This document shows, piece after piece, positions 48,698-61,500 of a stretch of DNA of 64,000 nt (its first letter is position 1; every line of letters starts with the position of its first letter). The DNA lies in NCBI GenBank assembly GCA_017562135.1, contig QEYB01000062.1:558001-622000 (forward strand), read 5' to 3'. The notes under the pieces were generated by a model. The model saw only the letters and a program-made list of their open reading frames with translations. It did not search any database and had not been told where the DNA came from. The translations under genes and the position numbers were made by a program. Source of the stretch: Dipylidium caninum (taxonomy: Eukaryota > Platyhelminthes > Cestoda > Cyclophyllidea > Dipylidiidae).

Positions 48698-51600
48698 TTG
48701 TCGACCCACCCTTTTTTTCTTACGCTCAGTTCAAGTAAACCGGTTTTATCGTGATCCCCTTCTCGGTCACCAGGGGAAGGCGCCTTCGTGGGACTGGGGG
48801 CGACTCAAAACACGGAGGAAGTGAAGGCTGCAATCGGTTTAAATTCAGAGTGTTGTCTTCCCACCGCGCGATGGGAGTGTTTCACTGTCAGAGGCGAAAC
48901 TCCAACCGACGGGCTGATTGGAAGCGCTGCGCCCGGCGACCCACACCGGGCATCTGCTTTGGCCCCCGAGGCGGGCCGATCTCCTCAGACCAAGGCGCCC
49001 GCCCGACCGCAGGTGCCCCCAACCGTCCGCGTGCTTTCCTCCAGTCCCCTTCGGGGCGTGCGAGTCCCCACTGTCAGGCCGGTGTCGGTCATGCGGGAGC
49101 GGCAGGCGCGCGGGCTGCTTTTGCACTGCCAGGAGAGTGTTGCCCTTCCGATTGTCCGCCGGCGGCGGACTCCTCGCGGTTCTCTCGAGGGATTGTCGCA
49201 GCCGCCCGCCGAGCGCGTTGCCCGCCTTCTCGTCCCCTGCTGAGGCGCCACACGAATGACACGTCGCTAAAGTGGCGCGTTTCGCGGGACGAGTGCGTCA
49301 GTCGTGTGTTCTGGCTGTTTGCGCCTCCCCTGCGAGCATCACCCTCCACAACGGCGGGTCCGGCCGCTTGAAGGGGCGCCGCGTTGCATGTTGCTCCCCT
49401 GAAGGAGAACCGAGGTGCCGACGCCTGCAGGGCGCGGTGAGAGGACGCCAGAAAGCGGTCACGCGAGGGCGAAAGTTTGCAGCCCATCGGAGGCCTCGTG
49501 GTGCCGACTACTTCCGTCTGATTTCCGTCGCACGTGGCGAGAAGAGCCGACGATCGAGCGAGTGTTGACGCCGGGGAGTGAGGACGACGGCCGCGGGGCC
49601 TCCTGAAGGCGCGTCCTCGTGGCTCCGGACGGCCGGCGGTGGGAGCTGCCAGCGGAGCGCCTCTTCTGCCCTCGCGCGGACTCGGCGTGCCGGGCTGCTG
49701 ATGCTTCCGCCCCTGCGAACAACGCGGCCATGCGGGAAGGAAGTGACGTTGGTTGTCGGGGCCTAAAACAGACTCTCAGCGTAAAAGTTGTGTCTTTTCG
49801 CCTCACCTACGAATTCGTCGCGACGCCACAGGTTCAAGCAGATTCGTGGAAGTTCAGCAACCCGCATGGCCGCTCATTTGCCGCCGCGCCCCCAGTTCAC
49901 ATTCGCCTGCAGTGACGGGGAGACGGCGGCGGCGGCGAGGTCGAGCCGCGTCTCATTTCTTCCCCCACTCACCACCAGCCCTTCACTCAACCTCGACGGA
50001 CGGTTGAGGCGAGTTAACCGACCCAGTGCCGGGCGAACGGCGGAGGGCGGCGGGGGTGGCTGCAGCGGTCGAGGCCACTCGGCTGGTCTCGCCGCTGGAG
50101 GCCTCGACTCCTCCGTGCCGGCGGTGAGCTTCTTCTACCGCCTGACACTCCGCCTCGCACTCTCCCGTGTTTTTAATCCTCCATGACGGGTAAATGTTTT
50201 TCGGGCGTCCATGCCTAATTCCTCGTGAACAACATCACACGCGTGGCATCTCCACTTTCTCTTCTGTCGTTTCACCTCCGCGCCTTTGAGATGAGCTAAA
50301 ATTGCCCCGACACTTCTGCCCGACGACCCACCGCAAAGTCGACACGCGTTTTCTCGGTCGTCAATCCTCTTTGCAACCCCATTATGCCGTTGATCCCATG
50401 TGAATTTGGAAATCACGCGCCGTCCACTCATTCTCCCTCGTCTTGTAAACTTCCCTGAGGGGAGGCCTTTTGCTCGCCCTCCTCCTTCTTCACTTCATAC
50501 CCGCATTCCTTTGAATGGACTTTCTCCGCCGGGTGCTCTGCTTCGCTCCCCACCGGGAGTGGCGGTCATCCGTGGCCTCCGCCGAAGGCGCCAAGTTTTT
50601 GTGCCGGCACCACCGCTAACCTCAAAACTCGCGCGGCCGAACGTCTGAAGTTGGAGGGGTCGAATGACTGTCGCCTTCTTCCGCCTCTCCTCCCACCGCC
50701 ACCGCCACCTCTGAGTCGGGGCGGACTCCAGGAAGTCGGGCGCGCGGAGCAGACGCTGTGCGGCGGGGAGCGACTTGGAAGACGCGAGGGAGGCGCAAGC
50801 GTCTGCGTGGCGCTCAGTCAGTCGGAATTGCGCCTCGGGAAACCCAAAACGCCGCTTTATTGCTGGCCACGGTCCCGTCAGTTGGCGCAACTTGAAGCCG
50901 CCGCCTGCCCGGCTTGCAGGAAATGGGATTCGCGTCGTCGCGCCTGCTCCGCTGTGACCCGGTCTGGGCGCGTTGCCTCGTGATTGCCCAAACTCGAGGA
51001 GGCGGCTGCCCCAGCGGACACATTGTGCGGCCCCGCCGTCCGCCTCGGAGCCCGTGGAGCTCTCAACTGGCCATTCCAGCACCCGAGGTGGCGAAGCCGG
51101 TGTGCTTTCCATCGGCCGATTAATTAGAACTGAGGCGATGATTTGCACCTTCGGCTCGTCCTCGACCCTTCTGCCGTGGCTGTTGCCGCAGTTCCTCGTT
51201 TACGTCGAATTGGCGTCCAGCGGCAGCCCAGAGCTGGTGGTCAGGGCCGGGACGACTAGGAGATCTCTGCCATAGCCCGTTTCCCCCTCCGCCTCCCCCA
51301 CGTTGCCAGGATGATTTTGAACTGGGATTTGGGGGGAGGGCAGCCGGCCTTGACAAGAGCATAAGCGTTAGAAGCTGCCACTTTGAGCGGGGCGTTCTCT
51401 TCGCAGGCTCGGGTGGGTCTGCGAGGCCTCCTCGTCCCTCCTTTCGGGCAGTCTACTGCGGAGGAATCCTGAAAGTGCCTGAGTCACTCCAACAGCTCTC
51501 AATCATCGTGGGGATTCTCGAGCAGAACCGAGGCTTACGCGTCTTCCGCCTCTTTGACTCCGCCGACCTCTCCCACCCTCCTCCCCCCCCCCACCCGCCC

Positions 51601-52411
51601 ACTCGCCCCCAGACGGTCCCAGCGCCGCCTCTGGGCATCAGCTTCGCACGCCTAGCCGAGGGCGGACCGCCGCTCCCCCGGCGACTCGGCGTCCTGTGAT
51701 GCGGACAGCCGACGCCCGCGGTCCGTCCGCCTGCCTGCCTGCCAGGCGCCCCGTTCCCCTCCCTCCCCCGGGTCGGATGCTCTGCAGCCGCACTCGCAAG
51801 GCAGGACGAGTGCGCGCTCAGTCCGACCGGCGACCAAACAGCAGGACGCGCTGGAACGCCCCAGTTAGGACCGGCGTATGCCAATTGGAACTTTGCGCCA
51901 GTCGAAACGTCCCCTCGCCACGACAACTGCCGGAGGTTGAAGGGTTTTTTAGCGCCGAGTCTCCCTCCCACCTCCTTTGTCCACTTCGAGTCAATTTAAC
52001 TACTTCGCGACTCTGTTAGGTCGTCCACCGGAGAGTTCAGTTCCTTTCTTTCTCGTTGGACCGGCCAATTTGGCCCTTCCACCTCAAAAGCCAACTCGCC
52101 TCTGAATTGGACGAATGTCATGTCGCCGTGGTTACGAGGTGGGCGATCCAAGGACGAGAGCATTAGGAGCTCTTAAAACCGCACGAAGAGCTCAAATCGG
52201 AGAAGTGACGGCCCGTGCGTCGTGGCCCGGTCGGGGCTCAGGTCGTCTCCGCAGCTGAGGTGGTGGTGCACTGCTTTTCTCCTCCAAAACCAAAGCCTTC
52301 TGCATCGTCGCGGCTCAGCGTTTCCTCCTCGTCCTCCGTGCCCCCCGCTGTTGACTATCCCACCTTTCGGCCCTGTTACGCACACCTCAAGGACAGGGCA
52401 AATCCCACCAG
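48698..52411. other. GC-rich intergenic stretch between DTD1 and the PDZ gene
   Basis: About 3.7 kb with very high GC and many overlapping chance frames on both strands. None carries a recognisable domain or a phased splice chain. No polyadenylation signal for DTD1 was seen close to its stop. 5' UTR exons of the PDZ gene could lie here. Confidence 0.5.
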
Positions 52412-52486
52412 CCAATCGGCGCGCGCGGAAGGCGCCGTTGAGAAAAACACCAGCCAATCGCCTTGCCCCTTTGACGTGGCCACGTG
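52412..52486 (+). promoter_or_regulatory. Putative promoter: two CCAAT boxes, ATF-like site, E-box
   Basis: Two near-identical elements, accagccaatcg, carry CCAAT at 52412-52416 and 52454-52458, matching the NF-Y consensus. TGACGTGG (ATF/CRE-like) starts at 52472 and the palindromic E-box CACGTG lies at 52481-52486. All are 90-165 bases upstream of the PDZ start codon in CpG-rich DNA. An alternating CG/CA purine-pyrimidine run follows. No TATA box is evident. Function is inferred from motif content. Confidence 0.5.
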
Positions 52487-52574
52487 CGCGCGCGCGCACG
52501 CACGCACGCAACCGCCTGTGGCACGCGCTGCAGCGCGGGTCATTTCAGCCGCCAGCGTCGCCAGGAGGGCCGCG

Positions 52575-55500
52575 ATGAACGCCTACCTCGGCTGCGTGTC
52601 GAGCGCCGACGCGCGTGGCATGGGCGCGTTGGGGAGCCGCCACCGACCGAGTCAGCCCCACCCCACCGGCCTCGCCGCGGCCGTCGACCGCCTCTCCGCC
52701 GCCGCCGCGGCCAACGCCAACGCCCGACCCCGGCTGCCCGGGCGCACCAACAGTCTGGACGCGGTGCAGACGGTGGTGCTCACACGCACCCAACTCAACA
52801 AACCCTGGGGCTTTCGCATTCAGGGCGGACAGGATTATAACCTCCAACTCACGGTCAAGAAGGTGTGTCCCCTCCTCGCCCCTCCTTTTGTGCTCTCTCA
52901 TGGCCTCTCCGAGGGCAGCAGCAGGGACTGGCAGAGCCCGTGCTCCGTCGCCTTGTTTTACACCAGATCCTCCCTCACCCCGGGGAAGCCCCTTGAAGTC
53001 CCTTTCCACGAAACCGCCTGGATCGTTCCAGCAACTCTGCGCGTCACCTCTCTGAACTGCACTTTTAAGCAGTCCGCGCACCCTACCGTGGCCGTCGTGG
53101 ACGTGGTTTCTTGCCACTCCTCGCGCGCGCTACTTCGAGGTGGAGGTTAACGCTCCGAGTCGTTGCACGACTCGCCAGGAGTTTTGACCGGCTTGGCGAG
53201 TCTGGGCGGGCCGGGCGAGGGGCCCCGCGGCCCACCTCGTCGCGAGTGAGGTGACCCTCCGGTCGTCGAGGCGGCGATGCCGGCGCCGACTCTTAGTGGT
53301 GGCGGCGGTGTTCGTCCGCTCCACCTGAGGAGCCGCGCCTCCGCCACGCCTCGACGCGTCGCCCGTGACCATTCGGGAGGACCCGCTCCCCGTCTTCTGG
53401 GACGTGGGGAGGCGAAGACTGTGTGGAATAGCGTTCAGACGGAGCGGCCACGAAGAGGCTTCTCTCATTCGAGGATGTCTCCTCGTGCCATGTCGAGAGG
53501 CTTTTGCCCGCTCTCGCCACGAAATCGCCCAGGAATGCCCGTCTGTCCCAAATAGCGGTGGGTGGGTCGGCGGCAGCCTGATTTATTGCCACAGTCTCGC
53601 CTCGCCTCTCCACGTAGTCATTGGCCGACCGAAGCGGCACTTCCCAGTTACGAGGAGAAGGGAGGCTGGCCGGTTGGCTGTGTCCGTTTAGCCCTCGTGG
53701 CCTCCGCATTTACCCCGCGTGGCCGGTGTGCTGCCGCGCTGAACTGGCCAGCTCCTTTGCCCTCCAACAGCCGGGGTCGGGGTGTCGCACGTCCAAGTAG
53801 TGTCCCCTTCGGACAGTCGACGGGGCCCTCGACTGCGTCGCTGACCCCTGGCGCCTCCCTCGCCGACGGGAGCACTCGCGCCATCCCAGCGGGGCGCCGC
53901 AGGGGGCGGCGCACCGACCGGCTGGCCGGCGGGGACTGGCGCTCAGACGCCGGGGTCGGGGCGCCTTGCGAGGGCGCTCAAATGTGCTTCTCCTCATCTT
54001 TCACTGCGTGCCACCGGACACCCTCAAAGGCGTCCACCTCCGCGTCCCCTCGACGTCGAGTTGCCGCCCTGGTCTCGCTCGACTCGCGTGGCGCAGGACC
54101 GGGCTCGAGGCACTGGCGCCCGACCGCAAAACCAGTGAGCCGTGGCGGATAGCGGCGAAGCATTCGCGGGTTGGAAGAATTCACTGGCGTCGCGGGGAAT
54201 CCTTGACGCCTCCGGCTCCCTCGACGCCCCGTCCGCCAGGGGCGCCATGCGTCCGAACAACCGTCACGAAAGTGGTCCGAGGCGCCCTGCTGTTCCGCCA
54301 GGGAGGAACAACTTTCCCACCCCCGTGTGGGACGCAGGAAGGGGGGCGGGGAGCGGGGAGCGGGGCGTTTGTGTGTGCGCCACGAGGTCCTGCTTCTGCC
54401 TCGGGGGCCCGGGACTGGGCCGCAGCCCCTCCAATCTCCCGGGCGCCTCGAAGACGTCTGCTTTGCTCGACGCGAGTTGCGCGCGTTGCGATGAAAGCAC
54501 GACGGTCTTTATTTTACCCTGTCGGCGAACCGGGAGCTCTCGCCTCGCGGCGAGTTGTACTGGCCTGAGGTTTTCCAAAAGAAGGGTCTCTCCTCACTGG
54601 CGGGAGACCTGCGCACCTCCTCGAAATGAATCTCCCAAAGCCTGGCAGGTGAACTTTCCTCAAATCTCAGAGATTCCTTCTGACGGAGGACGAATGATCA
54701 ACACTACGACGGAAGTTGAAGACACGAGACGACATTCGCCTGGGAAGAGCACATCCCGGCCGGTTTGTGCACGTCCTTCGCCCCCCCCCCCCCACTCGCC
54801 CGCCACACCTCCGACCTGAGGGACAGGGACGGCACAACGCGGAGGTGGCATTCGTTCCCCTCGGCGCAAAAGAGTCACGACTACGGACAGATCTCGTCCA
54901 CCCGGAGCGCCGCCCGACGCTCCGAGTTGTGTCGCTGAGGCACACCTCTTGAACGCCTTTGAAGGGTCGTCTGCGTGACGGTGCAGGCGAAGGACGTGTC
55001 AGGTTCGCGTGCTCCCGCTGGTCCGACGGGGGGGCCGACTTCCGACCAGCTCTCTGAGGCGTTCGCCTCGGTCCAAACCATCCGTCACTGCCTGGCCGCC
55101 CTTTGTTTGAAGTCACGTCACGTCACAGCGTCTCCAGGCACGAAAGGCGACGACCGCAGGTCACACCAGGCCGCCCGCCGCCATTTTTGCCGTGGCAGTG
55201 GAGCCCAGCGGGGATCCACGCAGTCGCAAGCACCTGCCGCCACGGGGAGCTCGCACAGAGCCCAGCGGCCGCGGACGGGCGAGTCTCCACCTCTCGTCGC
55301 CAGGAGTGGTCGGGCTTGTTCGAGGAGAAGGGCCAGCCCGTGGCATAAAAGTTTGTCTCAACTTCGATCTTACGATTTGTCCACTTTGTGTCGCCACAAA
55401 CCGTCCTTATCGAGATCTATCAATCACGGATTTCCGCAGACTCCTGCGATTGCACGACCGAGTCCTCGCGAAGTGACCGCCGCAGCCCGGCTCACCCCCC

Positions 55501-58500
55501 TCGCCCGGGATGTGGTTGGTCACTTAAGGTCAAATAAGGGAGAAAACCCGGTTTCATCGCATCGGCCTACTTCGGCCCCCAGTCGGACGAAAGGCGGCGC
55601 CTGAGCGTAGTAAATGCATGTATTTTTGAACAGATAACCAGACGAAAAAAGTAGTGGTCAAACACAATAATATGCCTTAAATGATAAGTCACTGTGGGGT
55701 TCTGTTGGATTGTTGCCGGTGAGGACATCGGAGGAGGGAGTCAGTTTTGAGCTGCCAGAAACGCTGCTTCATTCGAAGAATCTCCATGCGCAGTCCGTGC
55801 TCTTCGCGAGCTTGTCGCAGCAACTCGACCTCAAGACTTCGTCTTTGGCGATGTCTACGCGACTTCGTGGCACCACCACTGTTGCCCCCGGTGCCGTCTC
55901 GTCCGACTAGACTGTGGTGACAAGTGCATGGGATACATTTGTCCGTATAGCATAACTAAGCCAACTGGTTACTTCGCGAGGGTACGTGGCCTCCCACACC
56001 AGGAACCCCCTGATGGGTTTTTCTTATGAAAGACCAGTTGTTATTTGTTCCTACTATATTGATTTAAGTATAAATTTTAATTTGAAGCGTTTGGAACATG
56101 GTTGCAGCATGACGGGTAAGGTAAAGGGCGCTTACGAATTAAAGTTCTCATTGTCACTGTCTGAGGCTCCGTCGTCATCGTCATCATCGTCGTCGTCGTC
56201 GTCATCAATGGTCGATGTGGAGGCAGCAACAGCACTGGCAGAATTCATCATCGCGCCTCCCCTTTCCCTGTCTCCCTCCTCCACTTTGCACACCAGCCGT
56301 CCGCCCTCGGGGCCGCTGTCGGTGCGAGCCGACTGATTAACCGCGCCGCTACTCCCCTCCTCCGGAAATATTGTCGCCATGTTGCTCATACATTTGTGGT
56401 CGGCCATCTGAGCGGAGCAAAACATCGCCGAACTAAGTCACCGTTTAACTTCCAGCCTAGTTGCAGCGACGAGAATTGATGCGAACAGTTGAGATTGCGA
56501 AGCGGGCAAAGGAAACCCCCCTGCCAACCGCTGTGTCCAGCCAAGCACCTCACCAATTCTAATCTGGCGCCCAAAGGCGCGGAAGTGTGCCTTTTGTCAT
56601 CGTGGGATCTTCGCCTAAGGAGAGGCACAGAGGCATCAGTCGCCGTGACACAGCGGTCTGGGCTCGAAGCCGCTTCTCCCAAGCTATCTGCGAGCCCTCA
56701 CTTCTCCGTCTACCCTGACAGTGCTCCAGCAAACTAACTGCCCCGCTTCCACGGCGAAGTGAATGACGCCAGTTGGGTCGGCTGCTTACCGGAACGTCGC
56801 CGTTGGCGCCAGCGCCGTCGTCAGCCGGGGCGGTGACGTTCGCGGCGCTGACGGCGGCGGCGGGGTTGGCTGCCAGACTGGGCGAGGGGAAGACGGGCGG
56901 CGGGGCCACGGAGGCTACGAAGGAGCCCGGGTTGTAGGGGGCGGCGGGGAGGGGCAGCCGGGTCGGGAGCGACGCCGCCTCCTCGTAGACCTGGCCGGGA
57001 CTGCCGTACATGGCGGACTGCTGCTGGCGTTCTCGCATCTCCTGCGTGGCCGCCGCCAAAAACTGCATCACCATGTTGTTGGTCTCGCTCCAATCCAAGT
57101 CGGGTGTCACCTGCCCCTCCCTGATCTTCTTCTTCGTCTTCGACACAATGTTCTCCCACTTCTTTTTTATCTACCCATTGAACAGAGGACTTTTGGTTAG
57201 ACAGACTCCTCTCACAGGTTAAAGCATTAAAACTCAACATCCAAACCGGTTGGGCGCTAGAATGGCCCAAGTTACGACACTCGCGCACCTCCCATTCTTC
57301 GGTTTCCTCGAACGCTACGACATGCAGAATGGAACAAAGTCGGAGCTTGGCCCGAACTCACCTGTTCCCCAGTCCGTCTGGGCTCGTGTGGTCGTTTAAG
57401 TGCCATGCTGTTGGCCACCTCCTCCCAAGCTCTTTTCTTCAGCCTATTGTTCACAGGCGACAGGGAGAGGAGAATGTGGCGTCGTTTCTCAATCTCCTTG
57501 ATCATCAACTTCACCTCCTGTTGGACAAAACCCTCAGATCGTCGCCTTGTCAACGGCGAGATTATTGACTCCATCTCGGCCAGACTGAACTGGGTGATGG
57601 GCAAGCCGGTGCAGCCGGAGGAGACCATCGACGGCTGAGCGAAGTGCGGTGAGGGGTTCACGAAGGCCTGCGACTGAGGAATGCCCATTTTTCCATCAAA
57701 GGATAGTTGCGAGGGCTGGGGGAAGACCGCCGGCGCCGCGGTTTGGGGCGCAATTAGAGCCCCATTACTGCCGTTGTTGTTGTTATCGCCGCTGCCACTA
57801 GCTCTGCTGCTGTTGCCACTAGTCCCGATTCCTACCTGCGGTTGCGCCTGCATCCTTCTCTCTTCGCTTACTGCGCGACTACCTACCTACCTACGCGACT
57901 ACGCGCATGCTAACGCGCCTGGGTCCACGTGCGCACGCTCCGCACGCGCGCGTAGCGACATATCAGCCAATCGACTTGCCCGATGACTAATCTCCTCGGC
58001 GATCGATAACCCCCAGTGCGTGCGTGTCTCCCGCGCTAGTGGAAAGTGATAGGCGCGTAGGCACGCAGGCATGCAGTGAGCGAAGGCGCGAGGGAGAAAG
58101 AGCGAGAGTGGGAGAGTGTGAAGCTAAGTGAGGTGACAGGTCGCCGATTGGATGGCGCGGGCGCTGCGATTTGCGCACAAATGCGTCTCCGCTCGTCTGT
58201 CCATCTCTCCAAACGTGGCCGCCCTACTGCGTGTCCATCAATTTGCTCGACCCAACTCCATCAAGATGGACAGAATGTCTTGCGATATGCCTCAATAGAC
58301 GCAAAAAGGTGGCGTTAACTAGGTTCACCTTTTTACCCGAACCCAATGAGGCGTGTGTTTTACTTTCTGCCTTAGACACAGCCCGGAAGCCCCGCGGAAG
58401 GCCAGCTGCACTGTGGCGATGAGATTCACGAAATCAACGGACAGGACACTCGGACCTTGAGTCATTCGCAGGCCGCGGAAAGCATAAAGGCTGCGGGGAA

Positions 58501-61500
58501 GGACTTAAAACTCACCATATCCAAGTGAGTTGGACGCATTTCCAAGCATGGCTAAGATTTTACTGCGTTACGTCTTCACCCCAACTTCGTGAATCGTCTA
58601 AAGCGGAAGTTGTGGAGGCATATAGCAGTCTCATCCGGGCCGCGTTCCTGGCACGTTTGGGTTGTCGCAAGTTGACCTTGCGATGACCTCTGTGTTAGCG
58701 ATTATTGCAGGCTCATGGCCTGGTGATGCTCTCCTGCCTCAGTCGCCGGTGAGGCCATCGACTTCAGCCACCGCTGCGTCTTCTTCGTGCCCCGAGCGGT
58801 GCCACAGGTGCCGTTCGCCTCCGCATCGAGTCCCGTCCACGCCTGTCCGCTGCGTTCGGCTGGGTCGTCCCAACTGTGGAGCGCAATTACCTCGCTCCGC
58901 CTTCGCTCTACCACCGCCCTGCTCACGCCGTCTAAGCAGGAATCAGCGGCGGTGTTGAGTCAGCCTTTGACCTGCCCCGCTCAGGTCACTTTCGAGGGCG
59001 CGAGGCGAGACTGCGGGCCTGTGGCGACAGGAATCAGGGCGCTTGCTCGTAACACCACCGCCTGAAGCCTAAGCCATGGTGGTTTTTCCGCGCGAGCTCG
59101 TCAACGCTCTCCCCGCCTCGGCTCTCGGCCCTCGTCCGGAGTCGTAATCCCGCTGAAGTGCGGAAGCTCTCGCGAGTGGGTCGGACGCGTGATGAAGTCA
59201 ATGAGGTTGGAGGAGTTTCGGCCCAACAGCGGCGCACCCCATTCGTCTGAACCCGCGTCTCCCCTCGAACTGCGTCGACGTGGATGCGGTCAAAGTCAAC
59301 TGGACCTGCATTGAGCGCTTCTTTTTTTGGCCCATAAGGCTCATCTTACTGCAACATCTCGTATTTTGGAGAGGGGAATTGGGCGCCCCACACTGGGCCG
59401 CGGGGCGGGCAACTGGGCCCCCGAAAGGGCTCCGAAACGGCCTCTGCGAACGCGGACGGAGTCGAGGAGATACGCGGGTTTGGTGTGACGACACCGACGG
59501 CGCGTCTAATCTGCGCTTAAGCGACAGCGTAGCGTGAAGTCGCGTTTATCTTGGCTTAATGTGTCCTGTGGCGCAACTCGCGATGTTGGCGCCCTCATCG
59601 CGTCCTGTTCAGCCTGGCGCACCCGCCGGTGGCATTCGCCCCCTGCCTGGGCTGTCAACGCTGGCGGGCGGATTTCGTCCGTCGGCCGTGCAGGCTGGCG
59701 GTCGCGGCATGCTCCCGCAGGACTGTTCGTCGGAGGCGGCCTCACGCGCTGATGCCGTGTTGCTTGTGAGTTGTGGTTCAAACCGCCTTCTCGTCGTTGC
59801 AGATCACTGGAGAGTGATTTCTCCGATCTCCGAGTGCAACACTGAGGCGCCTCTGGGCGGTAGGAGGCGTGGCGGTGCGACACACACCTCCCTCGTACTC
59901 CGCCACCCACAGGAGGCGCCATGCTTTTCTCCGACCTCGAGTCAACCTCCGCCGCCGCCACCTCCGCTCTTTGACCAAGCAACGGACTTATTCGTCAGTT
60001 GTTCTCCAAAATAGGACCGAACTGGGAGTCGCACATGCACCACCTACTAACACACACACTTCTTCTTGTTGCCCTCGAATGTGTAACTTGCGTGTTTCAC
60101 TGCCCCTAACCTTTTGTCCTTCTTGTTCCTCTCTTCTTCTCTCTCACCTCCAGCCGGTCGGGCGGGCGAGCGGGCGCAAGAGGCTCTTGTGATTGCCCGC
60201 CGGTGTTCGCCAGGGTGGCACTCTCCGTCCGATGGCCTGTGCTGCCTCTGCTGCAACCTTCCCTTCTACCGCCTTGAGCAGCCTCCGTGGCCTGGCGTCT
60301 GTCCGCCCACGCTTTCCTTAACTCTGTCCCACAGAATTATGCGACAACAGTCCGATGTGAAGTCTCCCCGAAGCCATAGACGCGCGATTATCCACACTCA
60401 TTCGAGGCCTCCCTGGAATTTGATGGCGTAAATACGAAACGGACGGCGTTGCGCGTCCCCCGAGGGGCGGGAGAATGGCTAGAGTCTACACGAGATCCCG
60501 GCAATGGCCAATACGTCAAAAAGCGGTCTGCCGCCTTCTTAGATGCCACTTCGCAGACTAAAAGTGGTCCGCAGCGCGCGCGCATCTCCTCCTGCCTCGT
60601 CAAGCCGCGGCCTCGGTGGGTCGCGGGGTCGCTGTTGGCAGCGTTGAAAAGCGCCCCCACCGCGAGGTGTGCGCCCTCTGGACACTGCCTCGCTGCGCTC
60701 GCTTCCTCAACACGAGCTGGGGGTGTCTGGTGCTCCCGAAGCCACCGGCAGCGAACAGCCGCAGCCACGGGGCGGAGGGGCGCCAAACGCGTCGGCCGGA
60801 CGGCGGGCCGGGGTGCCCCCCTCCAGGCAAGCCAAACGCTGCTGTCCCCTCACCGAGAGCGTCAGCGACTTGCTCCGCCCCTTTGGACACCACGTAGGCT
60901 GCGTGTGCTCCAAGCACACTTCGGGCCCTCCTGGCGCCCCGTCAGTGGAAAATAATTGAAATCCGCGCGTCGCTGCCTCTCGACACCACTCGACAGACTG
61001 TGAGGGTCGCCTCGGCTCGCCCCGCCTCCCTCGGCGAATCCCCACTGCTGAGGCGTTGGTTAAGCGGGGCAACGTGCCTCTCCCATTAACCAACTTTGTT
61101 CACAAGGCCGAGGCTCAGACATCCAAAAAGTGGGTTTTTAAGACTTTGGTAAGGTTTCGCAAATCGCATTCACACCAACCACCGAGCGGGGCAGAAACTA
61201 AATCGCTAAAGGCAACCGAAGAGTATCCGCAACTTGTAAAAGGCGAGATGGGTGAGGAAAGACGCGACGGTCCCGTTGTCAGGTAAACTCTCGGGCGATC
61301 ACGCAACACAGGTAGACCAAACAGGTGAAATTGTCCATTGGCAGTAAGGAATTTTCGGGAGGTGGGTGCGGAACGGCGTGCTTTTGCCCGGAAATGAGTT
61401 GGTCCGGCCACGGGGAAACAGGAAGCCCTTTCCAACTCGGGTCGACGACTTAAAAGCAGCTTGACTGAGGGAAGTGGGATGTGCACTTGTGTGGGACTCA

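Noticed and set aside
58376..58381. Alternative acceptor of PDZ exon 2 six bases downstream (cacag|CCCGGA)
   Set aside because: The upstream site has the better pyrimidine tract and restores the usual TQPGSPAE spacing of the PDZ domain; both are in the same frame.
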